Of a stretch of DNA of 64,000 nt, positions 15,501-27,400 are shown in pieces; the first letter of the stretch is position 1, and the number at the start of each line of letters is the position of its first letter. Where the stretch lies: assembly GCA_963277665.1 (NCBI GenBank), contig OY728123.1, positions 630,538,915 through 630,602,914 on the forward strand, given 5' to 3'. The DNA is from Viscum album. Its lineage: Eukaryota; Streptophyta; Magnoliopsida; Santalales; Viscaceae. The notes beneath the pieces were generated by a model. The model worked only from the letters and a program-made list of their open reading frames with translations, searched no databases and was not told the origin of the DNA. Made by a program: the position numbers and the translations under genes.

Positions 15501-17223
15501 GCCTATAAGAGGAAGATAGGGATCTTGAGGGATTATTTGGGCATGGTTTTGATGATACAAGGGGCTTGATATGTGTGAGGAATGGGTTACAAGAGGTGTC
15601 CTTTTATATGGTGGAGGAGGGGCTCTTTATGAAAGTGTGAAAATATTTTTTTATTATATAACGCTATTCACATTATAAAGGTCCAAAACTCGTTATTTTA
15701 TAATATAAGATGACTCATGGTTAAAATAAATTCATCTAATAATAATTGGATTATTTTAGGATGTTAATTTAATATTTATAATCTTATTTATTATAATTAT
15801 TTATTAATGAGTTAAATACTACATCATTTTTATATCATAAATAATTTTTTTTATTTGATGTTATAAAATTATAAATAAAATACCATGATTTAGGAAATGT
15901 TTTTATCTTTCTAATGAAAATTTATACTCAAAAAGATAACTTATATAAACTCATGTAAAAATTAAATTACTAAAAGATATTTGTTTTTGTCATTTTTGTC
16001 TTTACATTATATTAATTAATATAAAGTGTCATTATCACTATTTAGTGGATACATAGGGTCCCAAAAAAGACCCAAGGATTCCCATGGTTTTACATGACTC
16101 ATCCAATAATGTTAGGACAAGTGATAAGGGAATTATTTTATTATGATTTTATTTTTACCATGAATTACCCTATTTATCATTAATCAGGGTAAATAAAATT
16201 CAAAAAGTTATTATTCACCAAAAATTATTTTCAACCCATTATACCACATTTTACTTAATAATAAAAACCATTTATGTCATATTTTTTAAATTAAATTCAC
16301 AGAAGCGGTTAAATTTTATTTAAATGAAAAAGTAATTTTTTAACTACTACTTACTGATTACACTATTCATAAAAAATTGATTTTTTCCAGAAAAAAACCA
16401 AAAAATCATCCTAAGATATATTTGATATTCCGAATTAAAAAATAATTTCTATTTTACAAAATTAAAAACATATAAGTATAATTAATTAATTTAATATTAA
16501 TTCATTTTTTCATAACAAATAGTGCGTTTTAATAAACCATATCTATCAAAAGATTGACACTTATTTATGAACAATTTCAAAGTGAAATTTCTTTCAATGA
16601 CAACCATTGGATTAAATTTTAATAATATAATAAAATTTAACTTTAAATCCATTTAAAAATATAATCTATAACTATTAATATGTTATATTGAAAGATAGTT
16701 TTGAATTAAAATACAATATTTTCATTATTTATTAAAAAAATGAATTTAATCAAAAAAAATACCAAAAAAATTACCCAAAGAAAATTTTAATGTCTCGATT
16801 CTAAATCAGATTTTTATTTGGTCAAATAGAACATATAAAAGTTAACAATACTATAATTAAATAGGGTTCTACATTAAAAGCTGGAAAATCAACCTTTTAA
16901 TGTAAATTATGCTTAAAAATCGATTCATTCAAATTTTAAGCCTCAAACTTTTATTTGAAAATTGTAAAAACATTTAAAAAATGTATAATCATATTTTAGT
17001 TAGTTTTGTTCATTCCTGTAAATACAATGACTAGGTGTTAACTACCATTTAAAATAATAATATAATAATATTATTGTGCAACGTAAGATTTCAACGAAAC
17101 CCGTTGTTCTATATTGGGTATGCCATCGAACATAGAATCCCATTTAAACTAAACATAATAATTAATTTCCAAATATAAATAAATATGAAAATTACATATT
17201 ATTTATTTAATTGGGATGTTACA
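12589..17223 (-). repeat. E1 3' LTR (element on minus strand), about 4.6 kb
   Basis: This is a long direct repeat of 19,590-24,263. The two copies can be followed in parallel along their whole length, for example CAGCCTTAAA near 12,602 with CAGCCTTAAA near 19,602, ACGGTAAGCCGTA near 14,864 with 21,896, and the shared ends GGGATGTTACA and GGGATATTATA. On the minus strand it begins TGTAACATCCC, typical of plant Ty3/gypsy LTRs. The copies differ by many substitutions and small indels, so the element is old. The LTR is far longer than the usual 0.3-2 kb. It contains no supportable ORF. The left boundary is set by the target duplication and is good to 1-2 bp. Confidence 0.85.
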
Positions 17224-17240
17224 TCCTTCCCCCTTTTTAT
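17224..17240 (-). other. E1 polypurine tract
   Basis: Read on the minus strand this is AAAAAGGGGGAAGGA, lying directly upstream of the LTR start TGTAACATCCC. That is the position and composition of the plus-strand primer used in LTR-retrotransposon reverse transcription. It fixes the orientation of E1 as minus. Confidence 0.8.
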
Positions 17241-18790
17241 AATTTCACCCTCATAATTTTAAAAGTGGGCTAAGAAACAACATTAAAATTACCACATCGA
17301 AAAAAGAGTCAATAAATCTATCACATTAATATAAAGAAATATAAGTACAAAGGTCACCTAAGACAACAGATACTAGGATTCCCGGAAAACATGGATATGG
17401 AAGAGAAAACAAAGCATCATGTTCTGATGGAGAGTGATATAAAACAAGATTAGGAAAAATATAACCACCATAAAATCACAAACTTGTGAAGAGTTAAACT
17501 ATCTTTGATTCCCCAGTAAAAAAATTTAATAGAAAACATTTTTGTTTTAAGTTACTATTCATAATGTTTAGGGATTTATTTATGAGATTAACTAAAAACA
17601 TAAGGATTCATACATACTTTCAATGTATACTTCCATCCTACACTAAATTCCTACTACAAATTCATTTTTTTCTTCAAATAATGAGTATTCAAGATGACTT
17701 TTTACCTTGAATGTGCTATAATAAACCTATAGAGAATCCCATAATCCATAAAAGATAAACTATATTTTTCCCATGTGTTTAGACATTAACCAAAACCAAA
17801 ATGGTTAGTAAAATATCAGATAATCCCCAAAAAGGATAATCTTTTACCAAAAGAAAAACTACACTAAATCTCAAAAATTTGTAAAACAGTACTCAATGTT
17901 CAATAAAGACCATTCAATAAACCACTATCTATAAAATTATTAAATGTAATCCAATCAAATATTGAAACCCAAATAATAGAAGGATTTTATCACATATTAT
18001 TTCAAGATAAATATTAACATTTATCTGCAAATAACATCAATTATTCTTAAAGTTTAATATTGAAATGTAATTAACCTAATAAAATATTCTCCATGAACGG
18101 TTAATCATTCCAATAGATAACCCATAATTATCTTATTCATGATTCATAAAATCATATAACTAAAACAATTAGTCATATTAACTTTGGACTTCACTTAGTC
18201 AAGTGGTACGCGATAAATCCTAGTCACAATTTGGTTGTGAGATCGATTCTCATAGATTTTTCTGACGAGATGGGTTGTCACATGATCTGTGTGTTTTCCT
18301 TTTTCAAATACTATAAACATTTATTAAATTCTAAAAAAAAGACAAAAATTCCTCAAAAATAACCATAACATATTTTAACCACAAAGGACATCTAATAACT
18401 TTCTTTTTTCAACCCAAAATGTATTTACCTGTAATTGTCTCAAATTCTAGGATCATATGAAACCAAATCATTCTTTATAATTTTGTTCACAAACGAAAAA
18501 ATAATTCTTCCATGAATATAATTTTCATATATCAAACATTAGGGTTACACATACTATAATTTTTTAATGTAATCCCATCATCAAAAGAGTCTTAATAATT
18601 TTAAGCATCTTACCATCCTAAAATCTACCATAACACTTGAATCCCTTATATGTTGACTTCTTACACATTCGACCATCTTCCTGATCCATTAAACATTACT
18701 TTTTATCTTATTCTGAAATACTTCTTTCCTACAAAAAAATCATGAATCATATCCTAAAATTCAATAATGTATAAACATAAGTTGATAAAC
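17241..18790 (-). other. E1 internal domain, non-coding part
   Basis: There is no pol open frame or pol motif on either strand between the polypurine tract and the gag remnant. About 17,240-18,430 is recognisably homologous to E2's interior at about 29,850-31,320: ATGAGTATTCAAGA near 17,681 matches near 30,327, and TGTTCTGATGGAGA near 17,420 matches TATTCTGATGGAGA near 30,073. The whole interior of E1 is only about 2.4 kb, so protease, RT and integrase are missing. Any mobility must have relied on proteins supplied by another element. Confidence 0.7.
18186..18256 (+). other. tRNA-like segment inside E1
   Basis: It has an A-box-like TAGTCAAGTGG at 18,196-18,206 and a B-box-like GATCGATTC at 18,241-18,249. 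The latter sits in a T-arm-like hairpin (GTGAG, 7-nt loop, CTCAT). This is the layout of a tRNA or tRNA-derived SINE head, on the strand opposite to E1. A partner in the same place in E2 (31,035-31,105) shows the same boxes, followed by the similar GGTGTCACAT / GGTTGTCACAT. It is too degenerate to be a working tRNA gene. Confidence 0.5.
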
Positions 18791-18802
18791 AATCCATACC
18801 TT

Positions 18803-19366
18803 TCATTGGTCATTGTTAGTTTCCTCATATTCAATTGGAATGGAATTAGGTATTGGTAAAAATATATTTTTATGATCCTGGTGATCCCATTCCTGAACAT
18901 TCTTCCTAGGAAATATATTTGTATAATGAAAATTCACACCACATTTAAAAAATTCAATTGATCCCTCATAAAGAAATTCTTTCCTTTCCGTAGAGTGAAC
19001 TGGATGATTCCTTTTTCCATGGAAGGTTCTTTCTTTATGACCTTGACTTCCACATCTATGGAATCTTCCCAACCCTTTGAAACATTGCCCTATGAGTTTA
19101 TTTCCACATCCATGACACATAGGTTTTTGAATATACCTACCTTTATGATTATTACCTGAACTTTTGTGGGGATGTGTTTCTCATATATATTATGCCTTAT
19201 AAAATTTACCAAGGTTTTGGTGTTCAATAATGAATCCATATAGTTGGTTTATAATAACCACAAGAGTTCCCCTTGTAGCTCACATTTCATTCAGTTTCTC
19301 TTTCAGAAAGCCATAATTGTTTTCTTCACATCAACTATTACTTTTGTGCCTGAAGATCCAACCATT
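18803..19366 (-). pseudogene. E1 gag remnant with zinc-knuckle pair
   Basis: This is the remnant of a Ty3/gypsy-type capsid/nucleocapsid gene. The clearest part is a 105-codon open stretch (19,120 down to 18,803). It carries CHGCGNKLIGQC followed by HRCGSQGHKERTF, which resembles the paired CCHC fingers at the C-end of chromovirus-like Gag (nucleic-acid binding). Several metal ligands are lost: the histidine of the first finger is Leu, and both outer cysteines of the second are Phe. Upstream, a possible start (minus-strand ATG at 19,365) precedes a short decayed stretch in another frame, so most of the capsid domain is deleted. No protease or RT follows. It sits between the primer-binding site and the non-coding interior, as expected for gag. 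The family is likely from the knuckles; the lineage is not certain. Confidence 0.65.
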
Positions 19367-19580
19367 TACTAAAACAAAAAAGGTATGTGTGAGTATATCA
19401 GTAAAATCCTCATTTTATAACTTATTAGGAGGATAGATAATAAGATATACATATTCATGTTATCTTAGACTCATTCAATTTATCTAAAATAACTATGACT
19501 CTTTCTAAAATAAAAACCATTATTGTTATGTCACATATTCTTAAAGAACATTGTAACCTCTAAATTTATCTAAGCCAACA

Positions 19581-19591
19581 TATGATACCAA
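19581..19591 (-). other. E1 primer-binding site
   Basis: On the minus strand, directly inside the 5' LTR (right copy), the sequence reads TTGGTATCATA. Its first eight or nine bases match the usual plant initiator-tRNA-Met site TGGTATCAGAGC, after which it diverges. Position and match agree with a minus-strand retroelement whose 5' LTR is the right copy. Confidence 0.65.
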
Positions 19592-22500
19592 CTATAAGGA
19601 CTCAGCCTTAAATAATAAATAATCCATAATTAAATGAATAATTCACTTTGAGGGTCTTTTCATGTTAAGGGTGTTAGAGAATTAGGCCATAATTATTATA
19701 TAACAACTTGAAATATTACATGTAGACACTTCCACTCATTGTCCATTTTTTCATAAAATAAAAACTCCTAAAAGGAAACATGTCTTGTTCCATGTTTTAG
19801 AGAGCATGACTTTTCCTTGATCCCATCCCTAATCCTATTCATCTCTCTTCCAAGTGGAAAACCTTTAAAAAACTTGTAATGAGCATAAAAATCCCAATAA
19901 GGGTTATAATATAAGGAAGGAAAACATTATCCCATCATTAAATATAAATCGATACAATAATATTTTTCAATTATGACAATCCTTACAAAATCATAGGATT
20001 TAAGAATAACACACATAAATCATAAATCATATAGGTAACTTATGGCATTCAAAACATAATTACATTGTAGATATAATAGCTACATTGGGAGTCACATTTG
20101 GAATACCCATCACAATATATTCCCTAAATCTTATAGGATAATTATTAATGTTTACCTATATCACGTTACCCAATTCATTGGAGAGCTATCTCGGTCTCAC
20201 CCACCCTAGGTTTATCACAGAACCACCCATATTCATAAATGAAGCCAAAGAACCATAACAAATTCATAACACTTAAAACAAGAATAAAAGAAAGGTAACA
20301 TTTTTACATTAAAATCACAACATAGCATTTCATGATATTGACATAATCAATGCTTTAACAAAACATTTTTAAAACCATTTAAAACATTTAATAAATAGAT
20401 ATTATAATCAAAGTGTCTCATACCACTTTTATAATATTAAATAAATTACCATTTGGAACATTAATTTCTATATATAAAAACCCTTAAACCCAATTTTGAA
20501 ACATTGACATTAATGATAAATATTTATAAGCATAAATAATTAAAACATTTAGAAACGATATTTTAGTTAAAGAGTTTTTGACAAAGTGGGAGACTCTTGA
20601 ATACAAATAATTAAATAATAACAATGAATCTGAACTTCATAATATCATGAGAATAATGGGATTCATGATATTATATGTTGAAGGATAGAATATAAACCAT
20701 ATAAGAGTGGATTGGTGCATAACAAAAATGAAGTCTCAATGTAATGTAAATTGAGATGAAATCCATTATAAAAACTATATACATAGATTAAGGAAAATCA
20801 ATTACATAATAATGTGTGAAAAATATGAGTACAATCAATATAAGTGGATATATAGTGTGAAACAATCAGAGTATATTCACACATATTCATATGAGGACAG
20901 AATCCATATATAGAAGTTTAACCCAAAGAATTGAAATTGTGTGAAGAAGTTCCCTTATAGAAATTTGACAGCCAAACAGTGTAACATTAAAATTAAAAAA
21001 AATGAATTGATGAGAGAGAAAATGGTATCTCATAAAATGGACATAAAAATTGCAGCAGTGAGGATACAAGAGAACATATCCCAACATAAGATGATTTAAA
21101 TTAAAAAACATAACAAGAATATGTCTTTTAAATATAGGACGGTGAAAGGTTCCCTTATAAATTTGGTAACTTACGAAATATACACCCCATGAAAGATGGA
21201 TCATAAAATGAAGATGAAAATACCCATAAATTGAATTATATTACACAAATAATACAATCATGGGTAGTACATACCCTACACAAAAGGAAATAGTGGAAAA
21301 CATAGCATGAATCTCACGGGAATAAAAAGTGAGATGAAAATCTCTTACCACGTTGTAATCAATAAAGTCATATGAACAAACATTAATAACAACAAAATGA
21401 ATCATAGAATACCATGAAAATTAATAAAATCATGATCGTAAATATAAAATGGAATTACAAAACATCCCACTTACAATAATTTAGTGGCAAACAATGGAAA
21501 TGTCACAGAAATAAAAGTGAGATAAAAAATCCCTTACCTCATGTCCGACATGACTAGTTTGTTCGTTGTTCTTCCTGAATAATAAAATTAAGTTAATTTA
21601 TTCTTGATTAATATCCCTTTTTCATGATTATTATTCATTTTATATCAATTATTACCATGTTATAAACATTTTGTAATCATTTAAGTTAATAATGGTCATT
21701 TTGTCGATATTTGGTACTTGTGTCCAAAATGAACTCCTTATAATTACAAGTTATCCATGTAGTAAAGATTTCATTATCTGCAAAATTATATTCATGATTT
21801 AGATATCATATATATCATATATATCTATTATATTTATGTATTTATAATATTACATAACATTTGCAAATAAGAAATTAAATGCACCGTTCATGGAAACGGT
21901 AAGCCGTACGTACGCATGAACGCCACTTTCATTTATCTTTCATATTTTAATTGAATGAAAACAGAATGATAAATTATTGTATTATAATTTCAGTATAATA
22001 TCATATATAATTTAAATGACTCCATCCTTTATACGTCCGACGTATGGTATGAACGAGCTATTCTACTTTGAGGGGGTGGTAGTCCGTACTTCCTCAAATG
22101 AAATTATCATGTTTACTAATAATGGAAACCATAAAGGTATCATAAACATTAAGAATCAAGAAGCATAAAGAAAACATAAAAATTATATATATCATTTATA
22201 AATATAGTTCCATCACAATGGCCACTATAAAAGGTGGTAGAAGATAATTGAACAATCATCGTTTCATGAGGCGTTAGTTTTCCACCCACAGAAACAGTAT
22301 GTTCTATACTCAATAGATGGAGGTGTGTGTAATTGTAGTTTGAATAATTCTCATAAAAACAACCTAGTATATTTAGGATACTAGTATTGTTATGATAGAA
22401 AGGAATAATAAGATTTTAGGGTTGGAGATGTTAAATAAAATAAAACGACTTAAGAGAACACGATACCTTTAAATTGGGTATCTCCCTTTGGTTTGAACCC

Positions 22501-24263
22501 AAATGTTTACATGAAGTTCCTTATAATGAAGTTAAGTATTATAGGATGAAGATAAGGATTTTGAAAGCTTATTTGGGTAGGGGTTTGACGAGCCAACAGG
22601 CTTAAGATGTTTGAGGAATGGATTAGAAGTGTTGTCCTTTTATAAGGGGGAGGAGGGGCTCTTTAGGAAAGTGTGAAAATATAATTTTATTATATAATGA
22701 TTTTTGGATTTTAAAGGTCCAAAACTTATTAAATAATAATATAATATGAATCATGGTCTAAAGAATTTCATCCAATAATAATTGGACAGGTTTAGGATGT
22801 TATTTCAATATTTATAATCTTATTTATTTAAATCATTTATTAATGAGTTAAATACTGCATCATTTTTGTGTCATAAATAATTTTTTTTATTAGATGTCTA
22901 AATTTTTTTAAAAAAATACCATGATCTATGAAATCGTTTTATCTTTCCAATGAATATTTATAGTTTAATGGATAACTTATAAAACCCCATGTAAAAATAA
23001 ATTTACTAAAAGATATTTGTTTCTGTCATTTTTGTCTTTACTTTAAATTAATTAATATAAAGTCTCATTATAACTATTAAGTGGCTCCATTGTGTCCCAA
23101 AATAGACCCCTGTATGTCCATAGTCGGATATGACTCATCCAATAAGGTTAGGACAAGTGTTAGGGTAATGTTTTTTGTTATTATGATTTTTTTAACTTGA
23201 ATTACCCTATTTACCTTTAACCGTGGTAAATAAAAGTCAAAAGTTACTATTCATCAAAAATTATTTTCATTCTATTGAATAAAATTTAACTTACTAATAA
23301 TAACCATGTATGTCAGATTTTCGAAATTCAATTCACGAAAGCAGTAAAATTTCATTGAAATGAAAATGTCAGTTTTTTTAACTACTACTTAGCGGTTTCA
23401 CTATTCATCAAAAATTGTTGTTTTATCAGAAAAATATCAAAAATTAAGCCTAAGAAATATTTGATATTCTGAATTCAAAAATTATTTATATTTTACAAAT
23501 TTCAAAACATAGGAGTTGAATTAAATAATTTAAAATGAATTCTCGTTGCCAAAATAAATAGCTTTATTTTAAGAAGCAATATCTATCAAAAGATTGACAC
23601 TTGTTTATGCCAATTTCAATATAAAATTTCTTCTAATGACCACCATTGGATTAAATGGTAAAAATATAATCTAATTACACATTAAAAATATTTATAAAGA
23701 TAATATAAACATAACAATATGTTAGATTGAAAGATAGTTTTGAATTAAAATACACTATTTTTCACCATTTATTAAAAAATGAATTTTATCTATAAAAATA
23801 CCACATATTTACCCAAAGTAAATTTAGATGTCCTGAGTCAAAAGAATAATTTTATTTGGTCAAATCGAACATATAAATGTGACCAAAAATAGATTTAAAG
23901 AGGTTTCAACATTGAAAGGCGGTAAATCAACCTTTTAAAGTAAATTATGCTTAAAATTAGATTCATTCACATTTTAAGCCTCTAACATTTATTGGATAAA
24001 TGTAAAATTATTAAACAAACAATTATAATCAGATTTTAGTTAGTTTTGTTCATTCTCGCCAATACAACAGCTTTTCGTTAACTACCATTTAAAATAATAC
24101 TATTATATTATTATTGTGGAACCTAAGATTTCAATGAAACCTGTTGTTCTGTATCAGGTATGCCATCGAACAAAGCATCCCATTTAAAGAAAAATTTATA
24201 ATTAATTTAAAAATATTAATAAAAATGAAAATTTCATATTCTTTATTTAATTGGGATATTATA
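19590..24263 (-). repeat. E1 5' LTR (element on minus strand), about 4.7 kb
   Basis: This is the partner of the LTR at 12,589-17,223 and keeps the same landmarks in the same order. It ends (TATTATA) where the other copy ends TGTTACA, and is followed by the GCTAC duplication. On the minus strand this copy would carry the promoter. A conserved island GTTCATGGAAACGGTAAGCC near 21,886 stands out in otherwise freely varying AT-rich sequence and may be regulatory. Predicted open frames here, including one of about 105 codons at 20,887-21,204, have no family motif and are not maintained in the other copy. Confidence 0.85.
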
Positions 24264-24498
24264 GCTACAATGATCCTACTGTAACCCATAAATACGCCTC
24301 CACCCGGATTTGATCTCAGGTCTCTTGGATGCACCTACAGAGTCCTTACCAACCGGCCTGAGGCTTATGTGCTCACTACATAATGAACATCGGGATTTTG
24401 TTAGATCAACACCATCAAGGTTCCTCAACTTATTGAGGGGAATTAACTTTTTACCATGTCTAACAACACCTAATATGTAAATAATAATACTATACTTA
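24264..24498 (-). repeat. GC-richer repeat fragment, right half; SINE-like head
   Basis: The first five bases, GCTAC, are E1's right target duplication. On the minus strand, about 24,400 down to 24,290 contains GGCCGGTTGGTAAGGACTC, resembling a pol III A box, and about 40 bases later GAGATCAAATCCGGG, resembling a B box. That is the arrangement of a tRNA-derived SINE head. Read on this strand, it continues across the E1 insertion point into 12,588-12,020. I cannot define its ends or a poly-A tail, so SINE is a suggestion only. Confidence 0.4.
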
Positions 24499-27400
24499 TT
24501 ATAACATCCCATAATCCAAATTTCCATATCATCTACTAAATAAATAATAATAACATATGTGGCCGAATATTTTTCTAATAAAACAACACACAATGTAAAT
24601 AAATATTTGATATCTTACATACCGAAGGACCATTTAGGCTTTTAATTTTAGATAAATAGGACATTTTTTATCAATAAATGATTATAAACATCTATTTTAT
24701 AAATATCAGTGTTATCATCCACTATACCCATCTTTTCTTTCTTAACAATAAGTTGAAAACATCATCCGTATGAGATAATTTTAAAAAAAATCATTTATCA
24801 TAATTTCCCATAACATGGGAAAAGAAACAAAACAAATTTATGAGATCAAATAAACAGTAAGGGTAAACATACAAGATATATATCCATGATCATATAAATT
24901 TATATGATGAGTATAAATGTATGTGATCATGAATATAAAATTTAAAAATTATACCATGTATATCAAAGAAAAAAATCAGGAATATTGACGTAAAAAAATT
25001 ATGTTTATAAAACAAAAATCATAAAATAATCAAAGGACATGATCTATGATAGAATTATATAAGACATGGAATTGTGGAAAATACATAAGAATAGAAAATC
25101 ATTTTGATATTATTCGTGGATTACTTCCTAGAACATCATAGTGGACATAGTACTTTACTGAGCGAAGTTCACTCCTCATTCCATCACTATATAAATAAAC
25201 ATGGTTTTCTTACTATTGAATTCCAATCTATATCTTTATAAATAAATATGTACCCAATTCATTGGAAGGACATATAGGTCTCATTGGTTAAATAATAAAA
25301 ACAATAAATAAGTGTTCGAAAAGAACATAAATCATTCTTCATAGACAAAAACTAATAATATAAATAATAAGGATCATATCCACTAATAATAAACCCATTA
25401 AAGAATAAGTGATGTCAAATAATTTTCTCTGATATATAAAATGGTTTTAAAAGGACATTTAAAATAATTTTTTAGGAAAATATACTTTCCCATTAAGAAA
25501 TTAATTTTTTAAGTCATGAAACATTTAAAAATAATTTTTCATTGAGAATAACCTTGAAAATATATAAATGATTCTTGGAAAACATTCTAAAAAAATTGAT
25601 ATCGTATTCCTTGAAAATTAAAAAAAATATCATTACAATCTCTTTTAAAAAAAATTTAGGTAACATTTTTTTGAAGGAAAATATATTTCTGAAGGATGAG
25701 AGAATAAAATTACATGAAACATATAATATAAAATAATATAGATATTAATGATACAAGATTATAATGGTTAGTATATACACCTCATAATATTTTATAGGTT
25801 CATAACATAAGATGTCTCTCGAGGAAGAAAAATTGAGCCAAAAATATCTAATTGATTTGGTAACATTTGAACCATTAACCCCATGAAGGATTGATCAGAA
25901 AATGGATATGTAAATAACTATAAATTTATTTATAAGGATAATATATTACATTCATGGGTAGGGTAGAAACCACAAAAATAAAACTAGTGTTGAATAACTA
26001 ATAATTCTCATATGAATAAAAGTGAGATTAGAAATCCTGTTAAAATTATCATATCATTGAAGTGTGCATTATAAAAAAAATTGATTATAATTATTCATTA
26101 TAAATACATATAAAATAAAATAAATTATAATATATGATAATAGAAACTAATTTCACACATAATAATAGAGTGACATGATCAATGAAATTATATTTTAACC
26201 AAATGGATGGAAATAGAGTCAAGAATTTTTTTACCGTAAGACTTGATTTCCATTGTACACCTTCCAACATCTTATATAATTAATATGTAATTATTATAAA
26301 TTTATTCCATAAAAATATATTAATAAAAAAATTATTTATTTATTTACATCATATTAGCATCATTTGGTTAATAAACTTTTAATACAATCACTATTCAGGG
26401 TGATTACTGCTTCGTTTTCTAAACATATTTTGGTTCAGCAGTCATGGTCATTATAAATTGATCTCAATTTCATCATTTAGAAAGTTTAAATAATTTTGTA
26501 AATATAATATATAATAATTATATATATACTTATATACATCCTAATAAATTAGATATAGAAAAATGTATTACACCTTTCATGGAGATGGTAGGATGTATAT
26601 ACACATGAACGTTGTTTTCAATTTTTAATATATGGAATGAAAGTGAGGTAAATGAATATTTATATTTAAATAATAATTGTTATATCATTTATATACATAC
26701 ATATATATATATCATATATATTTCATATATATTAATAAAATTATTCCTTATTATCATCTTTGTTAAATATATATGAAAAATTAATCATATTTCATCATAG
26801 AGATGGCAATCTATACGTACACACGAGAAATATTATCTTTTTCTCAAGAGAATAGATTATAAGAATATTGATGTGATATTATAATTTGATAATTGTACTT
26901 ATGTGATAAATATACTATATAATCATTAATACCATCACAATATCCATTTTTAATATGTGACAATAGCAAATGAATTTTATTGTTATGTGGAGATGGTAAG
27001 TAGTATGAACGAATGAGTGATACATTCACTTCATTTTGATAGGAAAGGCAGTGTATATTGGTTATGTCATGAAAATAATAACATTTAAGAATATTTATTA
27101 TGCTTATGTTTTTATCTTATTATTTACATAATATATTTATACAAGGTAATGATGATTAGAAAATGAATGTGATCGGTAAGGGAAATTACCTCCTCTTCAA
27201 AACATCCCCATAGGATATCACTTAAATGGATCTAGGGTTAGTCATTTTTGGAGAACATAAATTATATAATCTTAATATGTGAGTTTATAATAGTAATTTT
27301 ATGAATATTATGAATCTAGATGACTTAAATTGATGAAATTACGTGAGGGAGGAGGTACCCTTTTAAAATTGAGGTGGGGGCACTTTTTGAATTTTCAAAA

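Noticed and set aside
20887..21204. 105-codon minus-strand frame
   Set aside because: Lies inside an E1 LTR, is not preserved in the other LTR copy, and has no motif.
24276..24593. 105-codon minus-strand frame
   Set aside because: Runs through a repeat with SINE-like boxes and into the E2 LTR; composition and context fit non-coding repeat DNA.
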